The notes beneath the pieces were generated by a model. That model was given only the letters and a program-made list of their open reading frames with translations. It searched no databases and had not been told where the DNA came from. The position numbers were made by a program, and so were the translations under genes. Below are positions 24,944 through 34,230 of a DNA stretch of 64,000 nucleotides, piece after piece (position 1 is the first letter of the stretch; every line of letters starts with the position of its first letter). The stretch is from Thermopolyspora sp040678635 (lineage in GTDB: Bacteria > Actinomycetota > Actinomycetes > Streptosporangiales > Streptosporangiaceae). Location of the stretch: contig NZ_JBFATZ010000007.1 in assembly GCF_040678635.1 (NCBI RefSeq), positions 124,001-188,000 of the forward strand. Direction: 5' to 3'.

Positions 24944-26818
24944 ATGACGCTGATGGGCGGGGGCTACAGCCCCATGGTGATGAGGTCGCTTCGACGGGAC
25001 AGTTCCGTCACCAAGGAGCGGCTCTCGCCGGGCATCGTCTGGCGCATCGCCCGCTACGCCCGGCCGTACCGGATGCAGATCGCCGCCTACCTCGCGCTGG
25101 TGGTGCTCGACGCGGGGGTGGTGGTCGCCAACCCGCTGCTGCTGAAGGCGATCATCGACCAGGGCATCACCGCCCGGCGGACCGGCGTCGTGATCGGCCT
25201 CGCCGTCGCCGTCGCCGCGCTCGCCGTGGTGGACGCCGGGCTCACCCTCGCCCAGCGCTGGTTCTCCTCGCGGATCGGCGAGGGGCTCATCTACGACCTG
25301 CGCACCGAGGTCTTCGACCACGTCCAGCGCATGCCCGTGGCCTTCTTCATGCGCGCCCAGACGGGAGCGCTGGTCTCCCGGCTCAACAGCGACGTGATCG
25401 GCGCCCAGCGGGCGCTCACCAGCACGCTGTCGTCGGTGGTCTCCAACGTGGTCACCCTGGCCCTCGTGCTGGGCACGATGCTGGTGCTGTCCTGGCAGGT
25501 CACCCTGGTCGCGCTGGTGCTGCTGCCGGTGTTCATCCTCCCCGCCAAATGGGTCGGCCGGCGCATGTCCGGGCTGAGCCGCGAGCAGATGGAGCTCGAC
25601 GCCCAGATGAGCTCGGTGATGACCGAGCGCTTCAACGTCGCCGGCGCGATGGTCGCCAAGCTGTACGGCAGGCCCGCCGAGGAGGCCGAGCACTTCGCCG
25701 AGCGCGCCGCGCGGGTGCGCGACGTCGGCGTGACCGTCGGCATGTACGGAGCGTTCTTCCGCATCGCCCTCGGCCTGGTGGCGGCCATGGCGACCGCCCT
25801 GGTGTACGGCGTCGGCGGCGCGCTCGTGGTCAGCGGCGCGTTCCAGCTCGGCACCCTGGTCGCCCTCGCGGCCATCCTGATGCGCCTGTACGGCCCGCTG
25901 ACCAGCCTGTCGAACGTGCACGTGGACGTGATGACGGCCCTGGTGAGCTTCGACCGCGTCTTCGAGGTGCTCGACCTCAAGCCGATGGTCGCCGAGAGGC
26001 CGGACGCCGAGCCGATCCCCGACGGCCCGGTGACGATCGAGTTCGACGACGTGCGGTTCCGCTACCCGGCGGCGTCGGAGGTGTCACTGGCCTCGCTGGA
26101 GTCGATCGCCCGCCCCGACACCGGGCCCGGCCAGGAGGTGCTGTCGGGGGTGTCGTTCACCGCCCGGCCCGGCGAGCTGATCGCGCTCGTCGGCCACTCG
26201 GGCGCGGGCAAGACGACCATCACCGCCCTGGTGTCGCGCCTGTACGACGTGACCGAGGGAGCCGTGCGCCTCAACGGCCGGGACGTGCGCGACGCCACCA
26301 TGGCGTCGCTGCGCGAGACGATCGGCGTGGTGACGCAGGACGCCCACCTGTTCCACGACACGATCGGGGCCAACCTGCGCTACGCCCGCCCCGGCGCCAC
26401 CGACGAGGAGATCTGGGAGGCGCTGCGCGCCGCGCACATCGCCGACCTGGTCGCGGCGCTGCCCGAGGGCCTGGACACCGTGGTCGGCGACCGCGGCTAC
26501 CGCCTGTCCGGCGGCGAGAAGCAGCGCATCGCCCTGGCCCGGCTGCTGCTGAAGGCCCCCCGCGTGGTCGTGCTCGACGAGGCCACCGCGCACCTGGACT
26601 CCGAGTCCGAGGCGGCCGTGCAGAAGGCCCTGAAGGCCGCCCTGAGCGGCCGGACGTCCCTGGTGATCGCCCACCGCCTCTCCACGATCCGGGAGGCCGA
26701 CACGATCCTCGTCGTCGACGACGGCCGCGTCGTGGAACGCGGCACCCACGAGGACCTGCTCGCCAAGGGCGGCGCCTACGCCGAGCTGTACCGCACCCAG
26801 TTCGAGCACCAGAGCTGA
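24944..26818 (+). CDS. ABC exporter half-transporter (MsbA/MDR-like)
   Basis: This 624-residue membrane protein fuses a six-span exporter domain (residues about 25-330) to an ATPase. Walker A is LVGHSGAGKTT, the Q-loop VVTQDAHLFHDT, signature LSGGEKQR, Walker B VVVLDEATAHLD and switch AHRLST. It should act as a homodimer exporting drugs or lipids. ATG 24944 follows a GAAGGAAAGG site. The preceding 24741-24943 has a small direct repeat (CGCGTCACATCG, near 24830) and nothing else. It is convergent with the next gene. Confidence 0.93.
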   Translation: MTLMGGGYSPMVMRSLRRDSSVTKERLSPGIVWRIARYARPYRMQIAAYLALVVLDAGVVVANPLLLKAIIDQGITARRTGVVIGLAVAVAALAVVDAGLTLAQRWFSSRIGEGLIYDLRTEVFDHVQRMPVAFFMRAQTGALVSRLNSDVIGAQRALTSTLSSVVSNVVTLALVLGTMLVLSWQVTLVALVLLPVFILPAKWVGRRMSGLSREQMELDAQMSSVMTERFNVAGAMVAKLYGRPAEEAEHFAERAARVRDVGVTVGMYGAFFRIALGLVAAMATALVYGVGGALVVSGAFQLGTLVALAAILMRLYGPLTSLSNVHVDVMTALVSFDRVFEVLDLKPMVAERPDAEPIPDGPVTIEFDDVRFRYPAASEVSLASLESIARPDTGPGQEVLSGVSFTARPGELIALVGHSGAGKTTITALVSRLYDVTEGAVRLNGRDVRDATMASLRETIGVVTQDAHLFHDTIGANLRYARPGATDEEIWEALRAAHIADLVAALPEGLDTVVGDRGYRLSGGEKQRIALARLLLKAPRVVVLDEATAHLDSESEAAVQKALKAALSGRTSLVIAHRLSTIREADTILVVDDGRVVERGTHEDLLAKGGAYAELYRTQFEHQS

Positions 26819-26874
26819 CGCGTGCCGGGTGGCGCTGTGATCCACGGCGATGGGCGGCGATCGGCGGGCGCCGG

Positions 26875-27771
26875 TCAGGAGGCGGGCTGCAGGTAGCCGA
26901 GGCGGGTCAGCTCCTCGCGGGCGACCTTCTCCACGAGCTTGCGGTCCTCGGGCTTGAGCCGCTCGCGCCAGGAACCGGGGCGGGGCGCGCCGGTGAGCAG
27001 GGCGACCTTGGAGACGCGGGTCCCGAGGAAGCCGGAGATGGCCTCGGCCGTGTCGCCCGGGGAGGCGACCATGTCCTCGAAGCGCACGGTGAGCAACTGC
27101 TCCCGGGGCAGCTCGCGGCGCAGGGCCGCGCTGAGCCGTACGGCGCTGCGCCAGCGCAGGGCGCACTTGCCCGCAGCGGGCATCTGCTGCCACTTGTCCC
27201 GGTGTTTGCCGGAGTTGATGCCGAGGAACGGGTTGGGAAACTCGGCCTCCTCGCCGAGCATGCCGGGCCGGAACCATGTCATGCAGGAGGGGTCGGCGAG
27301 CATGTCGGCGGCCACGTCCCGGCCGTCGCGGATCACCTGCACGAATCGCGCGTCGGGAAACGCCTGCAGCAGCACCGGCGCGGTGTAGAGCAGATCGGGG
27401 TTCGCGTCGCCGAACCGGGTGATTTCGGCCGGCGTGGTACACAGCGTGGCGCCGACCACGCCCCCGGCCTCCCGGCACGCGGGCGGGCACTCGGCGCACG
27501 CCCCCGGCACGAGCTGCCACGCCTCGGCGAACACGTCGCGCATCACCCGCGCGGGCCCGCCGGCCTGTCCCCGCATGATCGACGGCCGCCGCGCGAAGGC
27601 GTACACCACCCGCGACACATCGGGCCGTCCCATCGTCAAGTGCATGCCCGGAGACCGTTTCAGGGCGCGCCCGATCAGGTCCGCGCCGGAGTGCGGGGCC
27701 GACAGCACGAACACCGGATGACGGACCTTGACGCCGTTCACCACGAGGATGATGTGGGTCGGAGGTCGCAT
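26875..27771 (-). CDS. Sulfotransferase-like protein
   Basis: This 298-residue protein has an ATG start at 27771 (MRPPTHIILVVNGVKVRHPV). Longer frames to 27933 exist but would run through the divergent sirtuin start. PAPS-type phosphate sites are visible: FVLSAPHSGADLIGRALKRS near the N-terminus in the 5'-phosphosulfate position, and FVQVIRDGRDVAADM in the 3'-phosphate position. Four cysteines in CAECPPACREAGG are unusual for the family. It probably transfers sulfate from PAPS to a carbohydrate or lipid; the acceptor is unknown. Confidence 0.82.
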   Translation of the reverse strand: MRPPTHIILVVNGVKVRHPVFVLSAPHSGADLIGRALKRSPGMHLTMGRPDVSRVVYAFARRPSIMRGQAGGPARVMRDVFAEAWQLVPGACAECPPACREAGGVVGATLCTTPAEITRFGDANPDLLYTAPVLLQAFPDARFVQVIRDGRDVAADMLADPSCMTWFRPGMLGEEAEFPNPFLGINSGKHRDKWQQMPAAGKCALRWRSAVRLSAALRRELPREQLLTVRFEDMVASPGDTAEAISGFLGTRVSKVALLTGAPRPGSWRERLKPEDRKLVEKVAREELTRLGYLQPAS

Positions 27772-27802
27772 AGATGAGGCCAAGTCTGACACCCTTTGCG
27801 AC

Positions 27803-28564
27803 GTGAACGAACCGGCCACGCCTCTGGCGTCGTGGGCGCCAACCATCACATCGGTAACGGTACTCACTGGAGCGGGCATTTCCACAGATTCAGGAATACC
27901 GGACTTCCGAGGTCCGCAGGGAGTCTGGACCAAGGATCCGGCGGCTCAGGCCCTGTTCACCCTCGACACCTACCTCGCCGACCCCGACGTACGGCGCCGC
28001 GCCTGGCTGGCCCGCCGCGACCACCCGGCCTGGCACGCCATGCCCAACGTCGGCCACCGGGCGCTGGTCGATCTGGAGCGCGCCGGACGGCTGCGGGCGA
28101 TCGTCACCCAGAACATCGACGGACTGCACCAGCGCGCCGGCTCGTCGCCGGAGAAGGTGATCGAGGTACACGGGACCATGTTCACGGTCGAGTGTCTGTC
28201 GTGTCAGGCGCACACGCCGATGCGCGAGGTGCTCGACCGCGTCGACGCCGGCGAGGAGGACCCGCGCTGCGCCGCCTGCGGCGGCATCCAGAAGGCCGCC
28301 ACGATCTCCTTCGGCCAGGCGCTGCGCCCGGAGGTGCTGAGCGCCGCCGTCGCCGCCGGCCGCGACTGCGACCTGTTCGTCGCCGTCGGCTCCTCGCTGA
28401 CCGTGCACCCGGCGGCGGGCCTGTGCCTGGAGGCCGTGAACGCCGGCGCGCGCCTGGCCATCCTCAACGCCGAGCCCACCCCGTACGACGCGTACGCCGA
28501 CCTGGTGCTCGACGAGCCCATCGCCACGTCCCTGCCCCTCCTCGTCGCGGCCCTGACGTCATGA
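27803..28564 (+). CDS. NAD-dependent protein deacylase, sirtuin (Sir2/CobB)
   Basis: This 253-residue enzyme removes acyl groups from lysines using NAD. GTG 27803 is chosen because the conserved core TGAGISTDSGIPDFRG starts about 25 residues later; a longer frame from 27728 overlaps the divergent gene. The NAD site TQNIDGLHQRAG, catalytic His in EVHGTMF, zinc cysteines CLSC and CAAC, and GSSLTVHPAAG are all present. No ribosome site is visible, so translation may be leaderless. It shares a 31-base promoter region with the sulfotransferase-like gene. Confidence 0.93.
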   Translation: MNEPATPLASWAPTITSVTVLTGAGISTDSGIPDFRGPQGVWTKDPAAQALFTLDTYLADPDVRRRAWLARRDHPAWHAMPNVGHRALVDLERAGRLRAIVTQNIDGLHQRAGSSPEKVIEVHGTMFTVECLSCQAHTPMREVLDRVDAGEEDPRCAACGGIQKAATISFGQALRPEVLSAAVAAGRDCDLFVAVGSSLTVHPAAGLCLEAVNAGARLAILNAEPTPYDAYADLVLDEPIATSLPLLVAALTS

Positions 28565-28575
28565 CCCGGTCAGGC

Positions 28576-28637
28576 GTCATGCCGCCTGACGGCATGACCC
28601 CGCAAGGCGCCATGCCGCCTGACGGCATGACCCCGCA
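28576..28637. repeat. Two palindromic direct repeats, 33-bp period
   Basis: The element CATGCCG-CCTGA-CGGCATG with trailing ACCCCGCA occurs at 28578 and 28611. Each copy is a hairpin; the first is a 9-bp perfect stem (GTCATGCCG 28576-28584, CGGCATGAC 28590-28598). They lie between the sirtuin stop and the carboxypeptidase start, so they may be tandem terminators or a processing site. Confidence 0.75.
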
Positions 28638-28667
28638 GGCGGCGGCGCGGCAGATGAGAATGCCGAT

Positions 28668-29636
28668 GTGAGGACAGAACCCGAGACGGCGAAGTCCACA
28701 ACGCCGCAGCCCATGACCCCGGACCCCGAGGTGCCCGCCAGGCTGCGCCCCGGCGACACCGTGGCGCTCATCGCGCCCTCCGGACCCGTCGACCCGGAAC
28801 GGTTCGCACGCGGCGCCGACGTCCTGACCGGCCTCGGCCTCAACGTGGTCACCGGCTCCGGCGTCTTTAACCGCGCCGGCTACCTCGCCGGACCCGACCG
28901 TGAACGCGCCCGCGACCTGCAGGAGGCCTGGTGCGACCCGGCCGTGTCGGCGGTGCTGTGCGCCCGCGGCGGCTACGGCGCGACCCGCCTGCTCGACCTG
29001 CTCGACTGGACCGCGATGCGGGCGGCCCGCCCCAAGATCCTGCACGGCTCCAGCGACGTCACCGCCCTGCACCGCGCCTTCGCCGACCGGCTCGGCGTCG
29101 CCACCAGTTTCGGCCCGATGCCCGCCTGCGCCACGATCAGCGATCCCGAGGGACCCGAGCCGCTCTCGCTCGCCGGTCTGCGCGCCGCGCTGTTCGACGG
29201 CGAGGAGCCCGCCGTCGTGCGGGGCACGCGGGTGCTCGTGCCCGGCAGGGCCCGCGGCCCGCTCACCGGCGGCAACCTCGCCCTCCTCGCCGCCCTGTGC
29301 GGCACGCCGTACGCGATGCGCGCGGCCGGGCGGATCGTGCTCCTGGAGGACGTGCGGGAGCATCCGTACCGCATCGACCGCATGGTCACCCAGCTCCTGC
29401 AGGCGGGCTGCCTGGAGGGCGCCGCCGGCATCGTGCTGGGTTCGTGGGTGGACTGCGGCGACCCGCTGCCGGTGCTGGCCGAACTGCTCAGCCCGCTCGG
29501 CGTCCCGGTGATCGTCGGCCTGCCCATCGGCCACGGAACGCCGCAACTCACGGTGTGGTTTGGGGCTGATGCGACGATTGATACAGAATCGTGCTCCCTG
29601 ACTTCCTTGTTCCGCGACGAGCACCCGGCACTTTAG
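28668..29636 (+). CDS. LD-carboxypeptidase, peptidase family S66
   Basis: The encoded enzyme (322 residues from GTG 28668; ATG 28713 would be an alternative closer to the family start) cleaves the L,D-bond of murein tetrapeptides in peptidoglycan recycling. The N-terminal segment is LRPGDTVALIAPSGPV and the substrate loop CARGGYGATRLL. The catalytic Ser lies in LHGSSDVTAL, the Glu in VLLEDVREHPYRIDRM and the His in LPIGHGTPQLTVWFG. No signal peptide, so it is cytoplasmic. Confidence 0.92.
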   Translation: MRTEPETAKSTTPQPMTPDPEVPARLRPGDTVALIAPSGPVDPERFARGADVLTGLGLNVVTGSGVFNRAGYLAGPDRERARDLQEAWCDPAVSAVLCARGGYGATRLLDLLDWTAMRAARPKILHGSSDVTALHRAFADRLGVATSFGPMPACATISDPEGPEPLSLAGLRAALFDGEEPAVVRGTRVLVPGRARGPLTGGNLALLAALCGTPYAMRAAGRIVLLEDVREHPYRIDRMVTQLLQAGCLEGAAGIVLGSWVDCGDPLPVLAELLSPLGVPVIVGLPIGHGTPQLTVWFGADATIDTESCSLTSLFRDEHPAL

Positions 29637-29645
29637 GCAAGAGTG

Positions 29646-29740
29646 GTTCCCGGAACGGTTTCGGAACGTCCCGGAACAGTCCGGCAACGTCCGGGAACGG
29701 TCCTAGAACGTCCGGGAGCATCCGGAACGTCCCGGGAGCA
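29646..29740. repeat. Degenerate 10-bp tandem repeat
   Basis: About nine units of a TCCGGAACGT-like decamer follow each other with an exact 10-base period (for example CGGAAC at 29651, 29662, 29672 and 29723). It begins ten bases after the carboxypeptidase stop. Ten bases is one helical turn, so the same face of the DNA carries every unit. Confidence 0.8.
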
Positions 29741-29860
29741 CCGTCACCGGACTCGATCCGGCTTCCCGGGCGGGCTCCACGGCCTGCGAAGGACCTTTCC
29801 GGAATCCGTGATCGTTGCCCTTACCGAGGGCGGTGGTGGTCGAGCAGGGGGAGACGTACG

Positions 29861-30790
29861 GTGGGCTTGTTCCGGCGGCAGGACGATCGGCGGTCGCGCG
29901 CACGGCGGCGGCGCGCCGAGGAGGCCGACCTCGACTCGCTGCTCGCGCTGGTGGCCGAGACGCTCGGCTACGAGCACACCTTCGCCCGCGACGGCTCCTC
30001 GATGCTGCTCACCGGCCCCCGCACCATCACCGTGCGGCTCGTCGGCCTGCGCCGCGAGGCCGCCCGCCGCCCCCGCGAGGACTGGCCCGCCCTCGCCTCG
30101 GAACACCTGTCCCGCGCCGCGTCCGGCGACGCCCTCGACGTGTGCGACCTCGCCCAGGTCCGCCCCCTGCTGCGCACCCGCGTCCTGCTCGAGGACGACC
30201 TGTCCGCCAGCGGCCTCGGCGACCCCACCCGCCTGATCGGCCGCCACCTCACCCCCGAACTCGTCGAGATCCTCACGGTCGGCTACGGCGGCAAGGTCCG
30301 CCCGGTCCGCCCCGAGGAGGCCTTCTGCTGGCCGATCCCGCCCGGCCAGGCCCTCGACCTCGCCGTCGCCAACGCCCTCGCCGACGAACGCCTCACCGCC
30401 GCCCCCCTCGACCTCGGCGGCGTCACCGTCACCAAGCTCACCGGCTTCACCGCCGCGGCCGCCGCCCACCTCCACGGCCTCGACGCCTACCTACGCGTGC
30501 CCCGCGACGGCGTCCTGGTCGCCCTCCCGTACCCGGGCCAGCTCATCGCCCACCCGGTCGACGGCCTGAGCGTCGTCCGCGCCATCGAACGCATGCGCCT
30601 GTACGCCCACCGCGTCTACAGCGACCACCCCGAGGGCCTCAGCCCCCAGGTCTACTGGTGGCGCGACTCCCGCCTCACCCGCATCCCCGCCGAATTCACC
30701 CGCCACAAGGGCCAGGTCAAGCTCGTCGTCACCCCGCCCCCGGAGTTCGCCCGCCTCCTGGCCGCGATGGCCTCCCGCCGCCCGGCCTGA
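29861..30790 (+). CDS. Conserved hypothetical protein (weak YtpQ/DUF1444 resemblance)
   Basis: This is a 309-residue cytoplasmic protein. GTG 29861 is chosen for its GGGGAG site at about 29846; the open frame extends upstream through the decamer repeat without a plausible start. A basic N-terminus (FRRQDDRRSRARRRR) precedes an alpha/beta body ending with VYWWRDSRLTRIPAEF. The pattern GVLVALPYPGQLIAHPV near residue 220 loosely recalls YtpQ-type proteins, but I am not sure. No catalytic motif is evident. Confidence 0.75.
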   Translation: MGLFRRQDDRRSRARRRRAEEADLDSLLALVAETLGYEHTFARDGSSMLLTGPRTITVRLVGLRREAARRPREDWPALASEHLSRAASGDALDVCDLAQVRPLLRTRVLLEDDLSASGLGDPTRLIGRHLTPELVEILTVGYGGKVRPVRPEEAFCWPIPPGQALDLAVANALADERLTAAPLDLGGVTVTKLTGFTAAAAAHLHGLDAYLRVPRDGVLVALPYPGQLIAHPVDGLSVVRAIERMRLYAHRVYSDHPEGLSPQVYWWRDSRLTRIPAEFTRHKGQVKLVVTPPPEFARLLAAMASRRPA

Positions 30791-31033
30791 CCCACCCGGG
30801 CCCCCGACAAGGCGGCCTTGCCCGCGACCCGTCGATCAATTCCATCCGGCACAGCGTCGCAGTCGCCGTTCGTCATCATCTGAGAACCGAACGCGATTTT
30901 CCGCCTTCGGTCGGGTGCGATCTCGTGTACGTTCATTCACGCATAGTCATCGGAGGGTAACGGCGCGGTCATCCACAGACTCGTCACCACAGGCGCGCCC
31001 TCCTTCGGCTCTGGTGGACGGGAGGCACATCGG

Positions 31034-32326
31034 ATGCGGCGCATCTCCGAGTACGTGGACCCCAGCCGCTCGCCATGGCACCTGCTGGGCGCCGAACTGC
31101 GCCACTGGCGCGAGAAGGTGCTCGGGCTGAGCATGCGCGAGGTGGGCAAGCAGGCGTTCTGCGACGACGGTGACCTGTCGAAATGGGAACGCGGCCTCAC
31201 CCGCCCGCACGCCGACACCGTCCGACGCCTGGACGACATCTACGGCGCGGGTGGCCGTCTTGTAGCCCTGCACGCACTTGCGGTCGAGGTGGAGCGCCTG
31301 CGTACCCTGCCGAAGAAGGGCACTTCCACAGAGGAGGCCGCCACGGAACGCCGACAGCTTCTACGTCTCGCCGCCGTGAGCGCCGGAATCGGAACGCTCG
31401 GCATCTCCAGCGAATCGGTCCGCCAAATGATCGGCGCGTCATTCCACGACGACTTCCGCACCATCGCGAACTGGGAGTTGACCTGCGCCGACCACCTGTA
31501 CGCGCTGCGCACCCGTCCTCCCGCGCAAGTGGCGGCGAACCTCGTCATGGACCTGTACGCCGTTCAAGCGCAGACGCGCTCGTCCTCGCCCGCTGACACG
31601 ACCGAACTCCAGCGGGTGCTGGCGACGCTCTCGGTCATGCACGCCAACGCGCTGACCCGTTTGGGCGATCACGGCGCGGCGATCCGTTGGTGGCACACCG
31701 CGCGCCAAACCGCCGACGCCTCCGGCGATCTCGGCCTTCGGTTGCTCGTCAGAGCACAGGAGGCGGGTCACGGTCTGTACGGCCAACGCGATCCGGAAAT
31801 GATCCTGCGCCTCGTCGAAAGCGCCGAGCAGATCGCAAAGCCCGACCAGCCCTGCCTTCAGTTGCTCACCACAAAGGCCAAAGCCCTATCGGTGCTCGGG
31901 AGGCACGATGAGGCGCGGCGCACGCTGGAAATCCTGCGTCGTGCGGCCGACAAGGACCCCGGCCCGGATTCGCTCGGCTTCTGGTACTGGAGGCCGGACC
32001 AGGTTCACTTCGCCGAGAGCTGGGTCTACGCCGCCGCGGGCGAGGAACGGAAAGCGGATACGGCCCGCGACCACGTACTCGGCACCGCACAGGACTATCA
32101 ATACCGGGCGAACGTCCAACTGCATGACGCGATGTGCATGATTGTCAACGGCGGCGTGACCGAGGGAATGCACCGCGCGGCCTCGGTCATCGACGCAGTG
32201 CCTTCCGCCTACCGTAGCAACCACATCCTGGAGACAGGCCGACTCGTCCTCCAGACCGTACCCCTGCCCCAGCACGAACGCCCCGAGGTCACCGAGTTCC
32301 GGGAGTTGCTGTTCTCCTCTCCCTGA
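31034..32326 (+). CDS. XRE-type helix-turn-helix regulator with TPR-like region
   Basis: This 430-residue regulator has ATG 31034 nine bases after a GGAGG site. Residues about 15-75 form an XRE helix-turn-helix (LRHWREKVLGLSMREVGKQA then DLSKWERGL). The rest is helical with degenerate tetratricopeptide-like repeats (LSVMHANALTRLGDHGAAIR and LTTKAKALSVLGRHDEARRT), as in actinobacterial regulators that bind small ligands or peptides. It stands alone, so targets are unknown. The upstream 30791-31033 holds a small CAAGGC/GCCTTG palindrome. Confidence 0.87.
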   Translation: MRRISEYVDPSRSPWHLLGAELRHWREKVLGLSMREVGKQAFCDDGDLSKWERGLTRPHADTVRRLDDIYGAGGRLVALHALAVEVERLRTLPKKGTSTEEAATERRQLLRLAAVSAGIGTLGISSESVRQMIGASFHDDFRTIANWELTCADHLYALRTRPPAQVAANLVMDLYAVQAQTRSSSPADTTELQRVLATLSVMHANALTRLGDHGAAIRWWHTARQTADASGDLGLRLLVRAQEAGHGLYGQRDPEMILRLVESAEQIAKPDQPCLQLLTTKAKALSVLGRHDEARRTLEILRRAADKDPGPDSLGFWYWRPDQVHFAESWVYAAAGEERKADTARDHVLGTAQDYQYRANVQLHDAMCMIVNGGVTEGMHRAASVIDAVPSAYRSNHILETGRLVLQTVPLPQHERPEVTEFRELLFSSP

Positions 32327-32435
32327 CCCCGCGATCGTTCGCCCTCTCGCGGAGCTGGCGACTATCACCTGCCCGGCTGGGATGGGCGGACCCGCGCTGG
32401 GAGCCGGGACGCCCACCCCCGGACGCGGGTGATGG

Positions 32436-34217
32436 CTAGGCGAGGGCGTGGGCGGTGTGGATGAGGGGGACGTGGCTGAAGGCCTGGGGGAAGTTGCCGA
32501 CGAGGCGGCCGTGGCGGGGGTCGTACTCCTCGGCGAGGAGGCCGACGTCGTTGCGGAGGGCGAGGAGGTGTTCGAACAGGTCGATGGCCTCCTGGCGGCG
32601 GCCGATGAGGGCGCGGGCCTCGGCGAGCCAGAAGCTGCAGGCGAGGAAGGCGCCCTCGCCGCCGGGGAGGCCGTCGACGGAGTTGTCGTCCGCCATGGGG
32701 TAGCGCAGGACGAAGCCGTCGGTCATGAGTTCGCGTTCGATGGCGTCGACGGTGCCGATGACGCGGGGGTCGTCGGGAGGGAGGAAGCCGGTCTGCGGGA
32801 TGAGCAGGAGGGCGGCGTCGAGTTCGCGGGAGCCGTACGACTGGGTGAAGGTGTTGCGGGCGGGGTCGTAGCCCTTGGCGCAGATCTCGGCGTGGACTCG
32901 GTCGCGTAGTTCGCTCCAGCGGGCGGCGGGGCCGTTGCGGCCGAAGCGCTCGACCTGGCGGACGCCGCGGTCGAGGGCGACCCAGGCCATGAGCTTGGAG
33001 TGGACGAAGTGGCGGCGCGGGCCGCGCACCTCCCACAGGCCCTCGTCGGGCCGGTCCCAGTTGGACTCCAGGAAGTCCAGCAGCTCGCGCTGGATCGCCC
33101 AGGCTCGGTCGTCGGCGCTGAGGCCGTTGTCGCGGGCGAGGTAGAGGCAGTTCATGACCTCGCCGTAGACGTCGAGCTGGAGCTGGTCGACGGCGCCGTT
33201 GCCGATGCGGACCGGGCTGGAGTCCTCGTAGCCCGGAAGCCAGGAGAGCTCCAGTTCGGGGAGGCGGCGTTCGCCGGCCACGCCGTACATGATCTGGAGG
33301 TCCTGCGGGCGGCCCGCGATGGCGCGCAGCAGCCACTCGCGCCAGGACTTCGCCTCCTCCAGGAAGCCGGAGCGGATGAGCGCCTCCAGCGTCATCGTGG
33401 CGTCGCGCAGCCAGCAGTAGCGGTAGTCCCAGTTGCGTACGCCGCCGAGGTCCTCGGGCAGCGAGGTGGTGGGGGCGGCGACGATGCCGCCGGTGGGGGA
33501 GTAGGTGAGCGCCTTGAGCGTGATCAGCGAGCGGGCGACCGCGTCGCGCCAGCGGCCCTGGAACCGGAAGCGGCCGATCCACTCGGTCCACATGTGCTCG
33601 GTCTCGGCGAACTGGGCGGCGGGGTCGATCATCGGCGGCGCGGGCTCGTGGGAGGGGTGCCAGGTGAACACGAACGGCAGGCGCTGCCCGGCCGACACCC
33701 GGAACGTGGCGTGGTGGGCGTGGTCGCCGCCGGTGAGCGGCACGGGGGAGCGCAGCCACACCGAGTCGGGGCCGCCGATCGCGTGCAGCAGGCCGTTGGC
33801 GCGGCGCACCCACGGGACGATGCGCCCGTAGTCGAAGCGGATGCGGATGTGGGTGGCCATCTCGACCGTGCCCGACACGCCCTCGACGACCCGCACGATG
33901 TCGGGGTTGGCGTGCCGGGGCGGCATGAAGTCGGTGACGCGGACCGTGCCGCCCGGGGTGTCCCACTCGCTTTCGAGGATCAGCGTGTCGCCGCGGTAGC
34001 GCCGCCTCGTCGCGGGGCGGCCCGCCGCGTGATCGGGGCCCGCGCCCGGGTCGGCCGGGCCGATCCACCATCGGCCGTTGTTCTCGTCGCCGAGCAGGGC
34101 GGCGAAGCACGCCGGGGAGTCGAAACGGGGCAGGCACAGCCAGTCGACCGATCCGTCCCTGCCGACGAGGGCGGCCGACTGCATGTCGCCGATGAGCGCG
34201 TAGTCCTCGATCCGCAT
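32436..34217 (-). CDS. Glycoside hydrolase family 15 protein (glucoamylase/trehalase-like)
   Basis: This 593-residue cytoplasmic enzyme hydrolyses alpha-glucosidic bonds. The N-terminal MRIEDYALIGDMQSAALVGR leads into SVDWLCLPRFDSPACFAALL, a signature of actinobacterial GH15 proteins including acid trehalases. An (alpha/alpha)6 barrel follows, with YCWLRDATMTLEALIRSGF and the late LLAEEYDPRHGRLVGNFPQA, which holds a likely catalytic Glu. The start codon lies eight bases after a TANNNT box, so the mRNA is probably leaderless. Trehalose or maltodextrin is the likely substrate; I cannot separate them. Confidence 0.92.
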   Translation of the reverse strand: MRIEDYALIGDMQSAALVGRDGSVDWLCLPRFDSPACFAALLGDENNGRWWIGPADPGAGPDHAAGRPATRRRYRGDTLILESEWDTPGGTVRVTDFMPPRHANPDIVRVVEGVSGTVEMATHIRIRFDYGRIVPWVRRANGLLHAIGGPDSVWLRSPVPLTGGDHAHHATFRVSAGQRLPFVFTWHPSHEPAPPMIDPAAQFAETEHMWTEWIGRFRFQGRWRDAVARSLITLKALTYSPTGGIVAAPTTSLPEDLGGVRNWDYRYCWLRDATMTLEALIRSGFLEEAKSWREWLLRAIAGRPQDLQIMYGVAGERRLPELELSWLPGYEDSSPVRIGNGAVDQLQLDVYGEVMNCLYLARDNGLSADDRAWAIQRELLDFLESNWDRPDEGLWEVRGPRRHFVHSKLMAWVALDRGVRQVERFGRNGPAARWSELRDRVHAEICAKGYDPARNTFTQSYGSRELDAALLLIPQTGFLPPDDPRVIGTVDAIERELMTDGFVLRYPMADDNSVDGLPGGEGAFLACSFWLAEARALIGRRQEAIDLFEHLLALRNDVGLLAEEYDPRHGRLVGNFPQAFSHVPLIHTAHALA

Positions 34218-34224
34218 GGCGCGT

Positions 34225-34230
34225 ACGCTA
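34225..34230 (-). promoter_or_regulatory. -10 box giving a leaderless transcript for the GH15 gene
   Basis: On the minus strand TAGCGT is followed by seven bases and the ATG at 34217, the spacing expected when transcription starts at the start codon. The rest of 34231-34490 probably also contains the acyl-CoA ligase promoter, but no clear box is visible. Confidence 0.5.

Noticed and set aside
28578..28672. Frame reading MPPDGMTPQ twice as a small repetitive protein
   Set aside because: The repeat is palindromic DNA between two stop/start signals, without a ribosome site; hairpins explain it better.
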